From positions 5,854,715 to 5,918,714 of the forward strand of contig JAJHZJ010000009.1 in the NCBI GenBank assembly GCA_023548195.1: 64,000 nucleotides of DNA, in the 5' to 3' direction. A program made the translations under genes and the position numbers. This DNA is from Bettongia penicillata ogilbyi. Its lineage: Eukaryota > Chordata > Mammalia > Diprotodontia > Potoroidae. The notes beneath the pieces were generated by a model. It saw only the letters and a list, made by a program, of their open reading frames with translations, did not search any database and was not told the DNA's origin. This document shows positions 1-12,033 of this stretch, in pieces; the stretch's first letter is position 1, and every line of letters begins with the position of its first letter.

Positions 1-1479
1 AATATTTTTACCATCAGCTTAAACCAATTAAAAAGCAATTAAGGCAGTGCATTTCTCATTAAAACATAGCCATAGATTTTTCCGGATTCATAGAGTCCCA
101 ATTTAGAAAATGATTCTTTTGGAATTGTGTTAAGATTTTAAAGTAAGAGGGGGAAAAAAAGAAAATTCTATTTAAGTTTTGCTAAGGGTTATAGTAGAGA
201 AAGAGTGACTTTAATCTTGTTTCAGAGGTCAATCTACATCAAATAATTACATATTGAATATATATATAAATCATTATTTTTTTAGAAAGCCCAACAATTC
301 TAACATAATTGAGTAAATTTAAAATAAGCCTAATTTATTCATTAGTTCTCTTTCTGTTCATTCAATAAGCATTAACCAATTCTAACACTTATTAATGTAG
401 GAATCACTATGTTTAAAGCAAATAATATGGCAGGGGAAGTCTTTTATACAAAAGGGCAAGTCATGTTCAAAAGATGTCAGACATAAGTGGGCTGTCCAGG
501 TAACAGATTTAATCCCACAGAACCAACAGTGGCTAATCAGAAAGCTGAGTAATCTGTGGAATGATAGTGACCTGTCTATGTGGATAAGGATAGAAATAGC
601 ACAGGATTATTGATTCTGGCATTCAGTGGATCTACTGAAAACCACTTATTCAAATATATGATGATCTATAATTTCTACCCTGGTCTGAAGTCTACTGTCC
701 TCCCCCTTTTGAGCTCATCTTTCTCTTTTTTTCAAATTAAATATTTCACTTTTATTATAGAACCCAAAATACAAAACTCATTCCAAGGCTTCAATTTAGA
801 TTGACATCACTGAATATGGTCCATTTTCTCACTATTCTGGTGGTGGTCATCACAGCATTACCTGATTAATGACTTGTCTTGATATGCTTCCTTCCCAACA
901 AGGATACTTTGCCTACAGTGGATTTAAAAAGCTTTTCAAAGCTGAAGTTAACAGAATCTAGCTGTCTTCTATAATCACCTTAAGCCACCCTTTTTAAAGC
1001 ATGGTTACCATTCCCATGCATGTTAAGCAATATAGTGTTTTAAAAGCTGCATTCAATTAATAATCCACATAAATTAAATTCTATTCTATTAACAGCTCAT
1101 ACACAGGAAAAATGTACAACACATGATTTTTTTTCTTCAATTTTACCCTTTCTTCCACAAGTCACCTTTTAAGCAAGGTATATTACTTAGTTAATGTGAA
1201 AACTTTGAGCTTAACTGTCTTAAATTATATACGCTCACACCTTTTAACTGTATTACCAAGTTGTGACCAGTCATCTAATAGTAGCACAAAGTTTTTAACT
1301 TGTCCAGCCCCTAGCTTTACTTCATGAAACGTGTGACTCAGATGTATCTTACTGATGTGTTTGAAATACATTTTTAAAACAACCAGTCATAAAAACGTGA
1401 AGGCCATTTAAACAGTAACATGGTACACATCTACCACAGACCTTACAAAACAGGTTTCAAAATGCTTATTGTAATTAAG
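1..1479. other. AT-rich stretch without a recognised gene; right part may be RAN retrocopy 3'UTR
   Basis: No coding region or repeat family is recognised in the first kilobase. From about 1100 to 1480 the minus strand could continue the long 3'UTR of the RAN retrocopy, since the parent transcript has long 3' ends, but I cannot place the poly(A) junction. Short T-runs such as the one near 1127 are candidates for the reversed poly(A) tail. Confidence 0.4.
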
Positions 1480-2500
1480 GGACAAAAGCTCACTTGCTTA
1501 GATATTTGAAATACAACTTTGTTATGATCTAAATGAAAAAGGAATGGAAATGGCAGTAACAAACAAGATTCACCACTGAATATTGTGATGGGACTGCAGC
1601 AGTCTTATATTTGAAACTCCGGGGGACATAATTGCAGTCCAAAACAGCTAAATACGCAGGTCCAAAACATGAATTATATATTTTTTAAACTGCCACATTC
1701 ACTCTAAAGCCCATTCATTTCCTTCAGCACCCCAAAGATGTTCTGCTCAGCTATATAATAAAGTGGCAAACACGCCCCACCACTGACATCACAGGACAGT
1801 TGCCTATAAAACTAGATCTCTGCCGCTGAACTCTAGCTTCATTCCCTTACAGGTCCTCATCTTCATCAGGGAGCGCAGTTGTCTGGACAGTCTGTAAGTC
1901 CTGCTTATACTGCGTGGCCAGTGCTGGATCCATGACAACCTCAGGAGGTGCAAGAGCAGGCATGGCAACAAACTCTACATTATGGTCTCCGATACATTTT
2001 CTAGTAAGCCAAAGGAAGGGCTTCTCAAAGTTGTAGTTACTTTTGCCTGAGATGTCATAATACTGGAGATTCTCCTTCCTATGGAAGACAGGTGATTTCA
2101 CCTTGACTTTTCTATCCTTAATATTCACTTTGTTGCCACACAACACTATAGGGATATTTTCACATACTCTTACCAGATCTCTATGCCAGTTAGGTACATG
2201 CTTAGGTACATTCTTGTAAGTAACTTTAGATGTTACATCAAACATTATAATGGCACACTGAGCTTGGACATAATAACCATCTCTCAGACCACCAAATTGC
2301 TCTTGACCATACATTGAATTTACTAGGACCTCTGTTAGTATGGAACACGAGAGGATGGACCTCAACACCCAGGATGGCTACCTACTTCTTCTCAAATTCA
2401 CTGGTCAAGTGACATTTTACAAATGCAGTTTTCCCAGTACCTCCATCTCCAACTAATATAAATTTGAACTGCACTTGGGGTTCTCCTTGGGCGGCCATCA
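1480..2500 (-). pseudogene. RAN: Processed (intronless) RAN GTPase retropseudogene
   Basis: RAN is the small GTPase that drives nuclear import and export and spindle assembly. The minus strand carries a RAN-like reading frame without introns, from ATG at 2498-2496 to TAA at 1849-1847, followed by sequence recognisable as RAN 3'UTR down to about 1480. Recognisable landmarks are the P-loop (GDGGTGKT), the nucleotide-binding NKV where functional RAN has NKxD, and the acidic C-terminus ending DEDEDL. It is broken: TAG replaces the Tyr codon after FEKK (2384-2382). A net 11-bp loss just before GQEQFGG (near 2310) removes the DTAG switch-II motif and shifts the frame. A 12-bp tandem duplication inserts four residues near WHRDL, and the base-specificity Asp of NKVD is Asn. 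The lack of introns and the breaks mark a retrocopy, probably made by L1 machinery. No clear target-site duplication was found. A 173-codon open stretch (2368-1847) survives but lacks the P-loop and switch regions. Confidence 0.95.
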
Positions 2501-2654
2501 CAATGGTTCTTCCAGAACCATCTCCATCTCTGTCTGACTGAACAAGCTTTACTTTTTTCAATGATGGATGTATCTATAGGGGCTTAAACTATAACCCAAT
2601 TCTACCCATTCTATTCTGTTTTATTTCCTACTATTTTATTATCAAGTAATTGAG

Positions 2655-2965
2655 TATTTTTTAAATACTTAAAGTGTACTAAGTTAAGTAATGGGAATAT
2701 AGCTATAAATATGAGATGCAGTCCTAGTCTTCAAGAAATCTACATTCTACTACAGGCATCCATATTCACAAATAAGCAAATACAGGATATGTATAAAATA
2801 AAATACATATTTATTTGGGGGAATAAGGTTAACAACCTGGAGGATGAATAAAGGCATTTTGAAGGAGCTGGCATTTGAACTAAAACTTGAAGGGAGTTGC
2901 AGGTTCCAAGGGGTGTAGATGCGAAACAACATTCCAGGAATGGAAGACAGCCAATAAAACCCTTT
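2655..2965 (-). repeat. L2 LINE fragment (3' part)
   Basis: Read on the minus strand this matches the L2 3' region. On the plus strand the signs are a diverged start of the size/growth phrase typical of reversed L2, followed by 'ggcatttgaactaaaacttg' and 'cattccaggaatggaagaca'. It is old and diverged, with no intact ends. Confidence 0.6.
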
Positions 2966-3790
2966 GTGTCACCCAGGAAGTGTCCTTGATGTAGATATTG
3001 GTTTTTTTAAAGTTATTTTTAAGTTTAAGTTTTAAGTTAAATTATACTAAATTTAACATGATACTAACAAAACTTCCCAACTTACATACATCCCTCTCTG
3101 AACTTCCTTCTGGTTTATTCTTTGCATTTTTAAATGTTTCACTGATATCCTCTTGTTCCTTTCTTTTGCATCAACTGTCCCATTACAATTCCCTCCCTTG
3201 CAACAAATAGGTATAACCAAGAAAAATTAATTCACATTGACTGTTTCTGGTAATAAATGTCTCACTCATCACCTCTGCCAAGAATTGAGAAGCAAACTAC
3301 ATCATCAATTTTCGGAAGTCATATTCCACTGATCAGAGTTTTTATATCTTTCAAAGTGGTTTTCATTCACATTGTTGTAATCGTTGTATACACTGTTATC
3401 TTGGTTCTTTTCATTTGACTCTTCATCAGTTCACATAAGTGTAACCTGGGCTGGCAAAGGGGACATGAAAAGTTGCTCTTCCTGATTTTGACCACATAAA
3501 CTGATTCAGCGCTTGAGCACTTTCAGGCTAAGATGTTTCCTGCTGGTCAGTTGTGACTCAGTATTCTTGCACCTTTGCAATGACAAAGAATCTCCCTATT
3601 GGCCTCTGAACTTGGACTCAACAGACCTTTAAAAAGGGAGTCAACCCATTCCTATCTCTTTCTTCTCTTCTTTCAGGCTTCAGTTTATATCAACTTGAGA
3701 TACTTTCCATGGGCAGTGGAGGAAGTACAGGTAACTCGATCTTCTGCCTCAGCTATTCTACCTATAAAAATCAAATCCTGGATTCTGGTC
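2966..3790. other. Unique-looking stretch, nothing recognised
   Basis: No reading frame with family similarity, no splice-framed exon and no repeat that I can name. Short open frames here are of the length expected by chance. Confidence 0.4.
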
Positions 3791-4430
3791 TCCTATATTT
3801 GTTCTTTCCCAGCTCTGATTCTGACACTCCAGACTTTACCCCCATAGTTCAGCTATTGTCCCATCCTGAAACTTTCCTCAGTGGCTGGCCCTTCTCACTT
3901 TGGAATATCTCTTCACCTCACCAACCCCTTCCTCCAAATGAAGAGTTCCTCCCAGGACTCTCTCTTTGAGAAAGGTTCAGACCAGGCTTCCTTCATTCCT
4001 TTCCCAGCTCTAAATGTGACTTTCCATACTTTACCTCCATGCTTCGGCTGCTCTCTCACTCTGGAACTTTCCTCATCATCTTGGACCTTTCTGACTGTAA
4101 TCTCCCCCTGCCATGAGGGCCCCCTTTCTCATTGGTGAATTTCTCCTAAGACCTCTATTTGGTTGTGGGCCCCAGGCCAGACTTCTTTGATTCCCCTCTA
4201 AGTTCTGTTTCCAAATCTCTGGATTTAGAAGCCGTGCTTCTGCAGAGGTCCCTTCCTCCTCCTCATCCCCCCCTTTTTAGCTTCTTTTGTGTATTATCTT
4301 CTCCCACTGGAATATAAGGTCATTAAGGGCAAGAATTATCTTTCTTTTTGTTTTTATTTGTATCCTCAACACTTGAGATAGTGCCTGACAGAGTAAGTAC
4401 TTAACAAATGCGTATTGATTTGCCTTTCCT
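3790..4430 (+). repeat. L2-related 3' end preceded by diverged ~197-bp direct repeats
   Basis: The right end (about 4265-4430) is a recognisable L2 3' terminus: 'cttcttttgtgtattatctt', then 'ggaatataaggtcattaagg', a 'gtgcctgacagagtaagtac' block and a tail close to AATAAATG-TATTGA. Upstream, the stretch at about 3801-3896 resembles 3998-4094: both have 'cccagctct', a CCA-ACTTTACC block and a 'gaaactttcctca' or 'ggaactttcctca' block. The spacing is about 197 bp. A weaker third unit may begin near 4190. I read these as diverged internal repeats of the element's 3'UTR, not exons, although three overlapping open frames cross them. Confidence 0.55.
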
Positions 4431-5917
4431 AATCTTAGGTGATAGAACATTAATCTCAAAACAGATTTGTCCAAGCTTAAAGACAACCTTAGGAGTTCAA
4501 GAGATCTGGAGGACCTGGGTGCATCAAGTTGAGTTGACTGCATTCCAGGTATGAATCCTCCATATATACTCCAGTGATTTTGGAGAAGATGACTGGAAGC
4601 AAGAAGATAAACATAATCCTAGCCCATTTTGCTAGAAGACATCTTTGACAAAGGAGATAGTGCAAAGCTGAGGTGAAATATGGAATGCCTACTCAATAGG
4701 ACCACAAATTGTTCACTTTCAGCTATTTAAGACTCAACCTACTGATGAATCATACTGATAGTCACAAGTTATGTATTATTCTCTATCTAGCCTGGTACTT
4801 ATTACCAGTAAATAAAAAGTATTTAAATATGTATCGATTAGTTGATTGATAAGTTGATTGTTTAAGTCTTAGAAATTTTGTATGCTGTGAGTTTTTTTGT
4901 ATCACTTAGTATTTCTTTTGTCTGTAGGGAAAAAAAAACTAACCCATCACATAAATGGTTCATATGGTGCACTGTGTACCTTTCTACTCTTTAGTGGAGA
5001 CCCTACACATCAGGCAACACTTAACCTTGAGCAATTTTCCCTCAGGAAACTGAGATGGAAGATGCAATGAGCCAAAGAATATGAGAAGAGAGAGTCTATC
5101 ACCTCTCATTAGAGGCCAGGCTTTCCTGCAACTGAATCCATATGACCACACATGTGGGCATAGTGAGAAGGCATATAGTGGAGAAAGGAGCTCAGTATTA
5201 GCTATTATTATTAGATAAGTCTTCTCATATTTTCCCCAATCTACCATTTTTTAAATTGCCTACAGTACCACTGATTTTCCCACCTTTCTGCCTTCCCCAG
5301 ACATGTCCCTTCTGTCCTTCTCAATATTTATACAAAATCTTACCTACCCATCTGGACTCATGTGCAACCCCACCATGAAACAATGTGATGAAAGGAACAG
5401 CAGATGGGAAAGAAGGAAATATGATTCTAATGAGCTACATGGCCTGGGGCAAGTTGTTTCTTCCCTTTTCAACTCAGCTGAATTCTATTCTATTACAAGT
5501 TAGGTAATGAAAGAATACAAAGATAGATAAGACAGGTAAAGTGTGAGCATGCCATTCACTTTGCCTGGAATCCTGAAACACCTTCCCTCTCTTCTCAGAC
5601 TAGGTATCTTTTAAAATATAGCTCACACTGGATTTAGAGTCAAAATACCTGAATGTCATTATCTATGCTACCACTAAACTCAGGAAAATACATTAGAACT
5701 TTACTCTGGAATTTGCCCATTCCCTCACCCTTGGGACTAATAAGTGAGCTTCCTAAAAGAATTACTATAAAGCAGTCATAAAATTAATATAATAATAAAA
5801 GAAATGGAATAAATAAAAATCCTACAGGACCTCAGTTTAAAACATGTTTTCTTTTAAAATATTTGAAGTAGTATCTTTCTCCCAAAATATAGGATTGATA
5901 AAGTTTCCCTGGTTAAT
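4431..5917. other. Unique-looking stretch, nothing recognised
   Basis: No exon, RNA gene or named repeat is recognised. Several 60-90 codon open frames lack any family signature. Confidence 0.4.
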
Positions 5918-5932
5918 TTAATTTACCTTTTA

Positions 5933-7640
5933 GAAAAAAATAATATTGAAATTCATCTTGAAGAACAAAAGATTCAGAATATCAAGGGAATTAATTAAAA
6001 GAAATGCTAGGGAAGGTAGCTTAGCCCTAACAGATCTCAAATTGTATTATAAAGCAGCAATCATCAAAACCTAAGAAATAGACCAGTGGAATAGGTTAGG
6101 TACTCAAGACACAGTAGTCATACTGTTTGATAAACCCAAGGACCCAAGCTTCTAGGATAAGAACTCACTTTTAACAAAAACTGCTGTGAAAACTGGATAA
6201 AAATGTGGCAGAAACTGGGCATAGACCAACACCTGGCATCATACACAAGAATGAAGTCCAAATGAATACATGATGTAGGTATAAAGACTGATACTATAAA
6301 TAAATGAGGGGAGCAAGGAATAGTGTTTTTGTCAGATTTATGGAGAATAGAGAAATTTATAACCAAACAAGAGATAGAAAACATTATGAAGTGCAAAATG
6401 GATAATTTTGATTGCATGAAATTGAAAAGTTTTTACACAAACAAACCCAGTGCAACCAAGATTAGGAGGGAAGCAGAAAACTGGGAAAGAATTTTTGTAA
6501 CTAGTGTCTGTGATAAGGGCCTCATTTCTAAAATATATAAAGAACTGAGTCAAATTTACAAAAATACAAGTCATTCCCCAACTGACAAATAGTCAAAGGA
6601 TATGAACAGGCAATTTTCAGAGGAAGAAATTAAAGCCATCTATAGTCATATGAAAAAATATTCTCAATCACTATTGATTAGAGAGATGCAAATCAAAACA
6701 ACTCTGAGGTAGCATATCACATCTATCAGATTGGCTAACATGACAAAACAGGAAGATGATAAATATTAGAGAAGATGTGGGAGAGTTGGAACACTTATTC
6801 GTTGTTGGTGGAGCTGTGAGCTGATCCAAGCATTCTGGAGCGCAATTTGTAACAATGCCCAAAGGGCTACAAAAATGTGCATACTCTTTGACCCAGTAAT
6901 ATTACTTCTTGGACTGTATCCCAAAGAGATCATAAAAATGGGAAAAGATCTCACTTTTACAAAAATATTTATGGCAGCTCTCTTTGTGGTGGCCTAGAAC
7001 TGGAAATCAAGGGGATGCCCAGCAGGTGGGGAATGGCTGAACATGTTGTGGTATAGGAATGTAATGGAATACTATTATGTTATAAGAAATGATGAACCGG
7101 AGAATTTCAGAGAGTCCGAGAAGGACTTACGTGAACTAATGCTGAGTTAAATGATCAGAACAGGGGAACACTGTACACAGTATCAGCCACAGTGTGTGAG
7201 GACTGTACACAATATCAGCCACAGTGTGTGAACACTGTACACAGTATCAGCCACAGTGTATGAGGACTGTTTCTGGTAGACCTAGTCTTTCACAGCAGTG
7301 CAAGGACCTAAAGCATTCCCAAAGGACTCTTGAGGCAAAATGACATCCACATTCACAGAAAGAACTATGGAACTGGATTGCAGAATGAGGCAGAATATTT
7401 TCTCTTGTGTTTTGGTTTTGGTTTGTTTTTTCTCATGGTTTCTCCTACTCGTTTTAATTCTTCTATGTAACATGACTAATGTGAAAATGTGGTTAATGTA
7501 TTGTATTGAAGAATGTATTGTAGAACTCATATAAGGTTGCATACTGTCTTGGGGAGGGAGGAGATGGGGGGGGGAGAAAATCTAAGACTTATGCAATTGA
7601 TTGTAGAGAACCGAAAACAAATAAATTAATTTCTAAAAAA
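5933..7640 (+). mobile_element. 5'-truncated L1 LINE (ORF2 C-terminal part plus 3'UTR)
   Basis: The sequence follows the distal part of L1 ORF2, which encodes reverse transcriptase and endonuclease. It includes the block aligned with 'CTATACTACAAGGC' of L1, the 'gagatgcaaatcaaaacaac' block and 'ggtatgtaatggaatactat'-type motifs. It then runs into a marsupial-style 3'UTR and an A-rich end near 7620-7640. Many stops and frameshifts make ORF2 dead; the longest open piece is 6323-6592. The flanks at 5918-5932 and 7641-7655 match at 12 of 15 bases, a plausible target-site duplication. The 3'UTR has a local triplication, listed separately. Confidence 0.85.
7167..7262 (+). repeat. Three tandem copies of a 32-bp unit in the L1 3'UTR
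   Basis: The units are 7167-7198, 7199-7230 and 7231-7262. All share 'actgtacac' and 'atcagccacagtgt'. Units 1 and 3 differ at one base, and unit 2 differs at about three. Each unit contains ACACTGT and its reverse complement ACAGTGT (unit 2 is imperfect), so each could form a short stem. The L1 copy at 9558-10176 has a single diverged unit at this place, so the triplication is local. Confidence 0.9.
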
Positions 7641-7655
7641 TTAATACACCTTTAA

Positions 7656-8104
7656 CTTATAAGGGTGATAGAAAAAAGTCCTTCATGTGGTTTTTTCATT
7701 CATTTTGTCCTTCTCACCTGTGCAGCATCTTAAATGATCTTAAAGATTCAAACTTATACCATTCATAGATCCCTTGAAAGTAACATCTTCAATCATGGTT
7801 GTGAATATGAAATGTTTCATGTTTCTTTCTATACTTTGGCTGAGAGGAAAAAGCATAGGCACAGAAGACAGAAGGCTATAGTAAATCAAGTTTTGGTGCT
7901 GAGTACATTTCATCCAATTCCTCACAGTATTCTCAGGTCCATTCCAAATCACAGCTCCATGATAGATAATTCCTCATTCATTCAGCCAGTTTCCCTTCTG
8001 TGATCTCACATAAGCAGTGTTCACTACCTAGAATCAAGCTGGTACTAGGGCTTAGGTAATTCAGATATACCTGCCATTATTTTCAGCTAGTTCTACATTT
8101 CTAG
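7656..8104. other. Unique-looking stretch, nothing recognised
   Basis: No gene or repeat recognised. Two overlapping 70-90 codon open frames on opposite strands have no family signature. Confidence 0.4.
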
Positions 8105-9320
8105 GACAGAATCAAAGAGTCTTTGAATTGAAAAGAACCTCACAGGCCATCTACTCCAACTAATGTGTGAGCAAGGATCCACTCTACAACTTTCCCAGCA
8201 AGAAACCTCTCAACCTTTGTGTGAGTAAACCGGTAAGGGTTTGCTCCAGGAATCCCATTCCACTTCTGGATATCCCTAATTGTTAGGAAGTTTTTCCTTA
8301 TATCCTACTGAAATCTAATTCTCTACTATTTTCATTCACTACTCCTAGTTCCATCCTTTGGTATCATGTAGAACATGTAGAACATGTATCATGTAGAACA
8401 AATTTAATCCTTCTTCTATATAAAGCCTTTTCAAACCTTCTATTTAAAGACCCTTCAATATCTGGATTCCTCTCTTCTGGACACTTTCCAATTTATCAAT
8501 GTGCTTCAAAAAAAATAGTGCCCAAAACTAAACACAGTACTCCAGCTATGTAATAGCCAAAGCAGAGGGCCAATGGAGTATCATTTTCTTTATTCTGGAT
8601 ATTATTTCTTTTTTTAAAAAAAGTAGACCAAGATCACAATAATATTTCTGAGCTACCATATCACACTTCAATCATATTAAGAAAAATTCTCCCTTAGCCA
8701 TGCCTCCCTGGATTTTGAATGAGGGAAGTCTTTATTAAGCATTTACTATGTACAAAACAAAGTACTAAGCTATGGAAATACAAAGTGAAAATAAAGAAAA
8801 TCTCAGCTTTCAAGGAGATCACATCTTAATTGGAGCAGACAATATGTGTAGAAGGGTTTAGCTTTAGAGTAAATGGAAAAACCTTTTGACCCTTAAGCTT
8901 CAGCAGCAGGATCCATGATATGGAGGACACAATGATAAGGAAAGTGGTAAGGTTTAGTAGTCCTAAGATGACAGGAAAATCACTTTAAACCCAAGTATAA
9001 AATTTTATATTTATTCATATTGAATTTCATCTTGTTAAATTCTGCCTGACACTCCACCATGTTTAGTTTTTCTCTAATCCTGTCTCAGTCATAAAACATG
9101 CTAGTGATTGCTACCAGTGTGTGCCCATGTGTCATCTATGTCTTTATTCATGTCACTGGCCAAAATGTTAAACCTCATAAGGTTGATCAAGTACAGATCC
9201 CTGGAGCACTCCACTGGAGACATCTATCTAGGCTGACACAGAACCATTAATGAGTGTGTTATAATTACTCAACCAGTTCCAAATTCACCTAATATTATTA
9301 TCATCTAGCCTCAGAACTGG
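8105..9320 (-). repeat. CR1/L3 LINE, 3' half, interrupted by an L2 fragment
   Basis: On the plus strand this reads as reversed CR1/L3. The entry block is 'gaattgaaaagaacctcaca', followed by 'cccattccacttctggatat', then 'gttaggaagtttttccttat', then 'cccaaaactaaacacagtac' and 'actccagctatg'. It resumes at about 8995 with 'ttgaatttcatcttgttaaa' and 'gatccctggagcactccact'. Between about 8720 and 8990 lies an L2 fragment on the same strand ('ttattaagcatttactatgt'). The element is ancient, with no open frame. Confidence 0.8.
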
Positions 9321-9557
9321 AACCAAAAGAGGAAAAACAGGACTCTCCTCCAAGTAGAAAGGCATGGATGAGGGTCACCATTTGCTCCTCTCTCCTCAGT
9401 ACTAATTGGTCTACTGGCCCAATTCCCCTATCTAGGTCTGGGGTGCTGCTCTAAATCCTTTGGCCTTCATGCCTTCACTGAGAACTGTTTTTTTTATCCT
9501 TATCAGGCCATCTTGCACAGTGGGTCATGAAAGTAGGGTTAAGAGTAGGAAGGGGGA

Positions 9558-10176
9558 CCCACATATACAAAAATATTTAGAGCAGATCTTTTTATGGTGA
9601 CCAAGAACTGGAAATCGAGGGGATGCTGATCAATTGAGGAAAGACTGAACAAGTTGTGGCATGTGAATGTAATGGAATACTATAAGAATGCTATAAGAAA
9701 TGACAAACAGGTAAATTTCAGAAAAACCTGGAAAGACTTAAATGAACTGATGCTGAGTGAAGTGAGCAGGTCCAGGAGATTATTATACACAGTAACAACC
9801 ATAGTGTGCGAGGACTGTTTTTGATATATTTAGCCCTTCACAGCAATGCAAGGACCAAAAACATTTCCAAAGGACTCATGATGCAAAATGCCATCCACAC
9901 CCAGAGAAAGAACTATGGAGTCAGAACAGAGAATGAAGCAGACTATTTTCTCCTTTGTTTTGTTTTATTTTTCTCATGGTTTCTCCCATTCGTTTGAATT
10001 TTTCTGTGCAACATGACTAATGTGAAAATGTGTTTAATAGGAATGTGTGTGGAGAACCCATATGAGATTGCATGCCATCTTGGGGAAGGAAGGAGAGAAA
10101 ATCTAGAACTTATGGAAGTGATTGTTGAAAACTAAAAACAAATAAATTTTTGGGGAAAAAGAATTATTTTTAAAAA
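9558..10176 (+). mobile_element. 5'-truncated L1 3' end with target-site duplication
   Basis: This is the L1 ORF2 tail and 3'UTR of the same family as 5933-7640, ending in an A-rich tail. It is bracketed by agtaggaaggggga (9544-9557) and agtaggaagggaga (10177-10190), 13 of 14 identical. The left flank reads TT|AAGAG, close to the TT|AAAA site nicked by L1 endonuclease. Confidence 0.93.
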
Positions 10177-10224
10177 AGTAGGAAGGGAGATCAGTGGAAG
10201 CTCAACCCTAGAGATTATGGGCTT

Positions 10225-10400
10225 GGATTCTGCCACTAGTCCCTCTCTCATAACAAATTCTTATTTATAAAATGAGGCTAATAATACTTACAATGCCTAC
10301 CTCAGATGTGGTTGGGAAGAAAGTGCTTTGAAAACTGTAAAACACTGTGTAAGTGTGAGTTTAATGTGTCATAAATTCAGCTTGTGTTCAAAATCCCCCT
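10225..10400 (+). repeat. MIR-type SINE fragment
   Basis: It shows the MIR 3' half: 'aaaatgaggctaataatact' then a CCTACCTC block, then 'aaagtgctttgaaaactgta'. Confidence 0.6.
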
Positions 10401-10499
10401 GCAGTTCTAGAGTTTATTTATACAACATGTGGGTTACTATAAAAGAGTTTTCCAGTTTTATAAATGACAATAAATGTCTTTGTAGTTTGTAGAGAGAAT

Positions 10500-10660
10500 T
10501 TAGAAATCACCTAGACTTGTCCATTCATTTGTGAGATAAGGAAACAGAAACCTGGAATGGTGATTTGACTTACCTAATACTACATAGCTAGTTAGGGAAG
10601 GGCACAGACCTGGTAAAACCCCCATTTTCCAGTCCTGGATTTGTTATTCTTAGCGCTCCT
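10500..10660 (-). repeat. MIR-type SINE fragment
   Basis: Reversed MIR core: 'aaggaaacagaaacctggaa', then GACTTACCTAATACTACATAG and a following GGCACAGACCTGG block. Confidence 0.5.
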
Positions 10661-11367
10661 ATCTCCAAATTCATAAGCTGCCTTTCCCTTTGGGTGTCCA
10701 GTTCCCCACCCCCTCCATTACCACCCTCACTGAATTGTAAACAGGAGCAAGGTCTTGTTGAGGTTAAAATAAATATTTGTAGGATGAAGGAAAATAGATG
10801 AATGATCAGATAGTATGCAGGCAGATGTTTGTAAAGATCCTGAAACAGAAAAACTCATCTTACCATCACCAAGAGAGAATTTAAAGTTGACAGAGAAATA
10901 ACTAATCTTAACTACCCATGGTGACAGAATGCATAAAGGAACACTGTACTTTTCACTACATGTCTTGTGCAAATCATCAGAAAAGTTTCCTTAAAGGGGT
11001 AATGAATGCTGAAGTCTCTTTCATATTTAAAGTTAATCAAAATATCCTTTGATTTTATTCTCTCCTTCCTCCTTTTTCTTCCATTCAGCTCACTTAAAAT
11101 TATATTCACTGCCAAGGCACTGGGACATGGGAATGAAATAATCCATGTATGTCAATGACTAATAGAAAGTGTGAGGGCTTATTAGAAGGAATATTCAGCT
11201 TCAGGATTTCCAAGATTTGTGATGATGTTGATAGAGATAGACCTTCTACTGACTCTGAGTGCAGCCTCTCTACAATTTACTAGATCTGGTCCTTGAGAAT
11301 TATCATGGCCAAAAACCTTACAGCCAGTCTGGTGATGTCTTTCTGAACATAACTAGGTTCATTATCA
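10661..11367. other. Unique-looking stretch, nothing recognised
   Basis: No gene or repeat is recognised with confidence. Short open frames only. Confidence 0.4.
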
Positions 11368-11379
11368 AAAAAATAGGCA

Positions 11380-11499
11380 TACATATGTTTTGCATGACTT
11401 CACATATATAATTGATTGCCTTCACAATTGGTAGAGGAGGAACAGGAAGATGGGAAAAAATTCAAGACTCAAAAAAAATTCTAAATGAATGTTTAAAAG
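11380..11499 (+). mobile_element. Very short L1 3'-tail insertion
   Basis: About 120 bp of L1 3' end ('gttttgcatgacttcacata', 'gattgccttcacaattg'). It is flanked by aaaaaataggca (11368-11379) and aaaaaatagaca (11500-11511), 11 of 12 identical. Part of this match is an A-run, so it is slightly weaker evidence than the number suggests. Confidence 0.7.
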
Positions 11500-11511
11500 A
11501 AAAAATAGACA

Positions 11512-11848
11512 CATAGACCTTCTGTGAACCACTACAGTAAAGTCTTACTCTGATTCCTCATTGAAATGTAGAAATGACCTTGAATTCACAAAGTGTTGCT
11601 AGCAGAGGGTAAGCTCTAGTCCTATCAAACTGGAAACACTTTTAAGTACAGGCCTAGAGATTAAAAGGAATATCTTATTTAAAATTCTGCAATCCTTGAG
11701 ATGCATAAGATGGTTAAAATTCATTAAGTTTCTCCTTATGCCTAAAATGAGGATTCAATTTAAACAAGCACATTAGTCAAATTTAACAAGCCCAAATTAA
11801 ACAAGCCCATTTGTCTTTAATGACTGACATAGAAAGAGATGCCTATAG
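11512..11848. other. Unique-looking stretch, nothing recognised
   Basis: No gene or repeat recognised. Confidence 0.4.
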
Positions 11849-12033
11849 CATGAATTCTTCACATTTTTTTGTGTGTTGGACCTTCCTGGCAGTCTAGTAA
11901 AGCCTGTAGACTTGTCAGAATAATGTCTTCACATAGCATTACAGATATCATTACAAATCAAATAGTTATATTGAAATACACTTATCAAAATATTTTGAAA
12001 ACAAGTTTACAGATCCCAGGTTTTAAACTTCTG
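11849..12033 (+). mobile_element. Decayed short hAT-like DNA transposon (same family as 45081-45301)
   Basis: The body matches a common non-autonomous element whose ends read about CAGGGGTTCTTAACC and its complement. It contains 'ttcctggcagtctagtaaag', 'cagaataatgtcttcacata', 'atattgaaatacacttatca' and ends 'agatcccaggttttaaac'. The terminal repeats are eroded and the flanking 8-mers agree at only 4 of 8 positions. Confidence 0.65.

Noticed and set aside
3599..4138. Three overlapping 80-90 codon frames as possible exons
   Set aside because: They cross diverged direct repeats ending in an L2 terminus, and no consistent frame or splice sites are seen.
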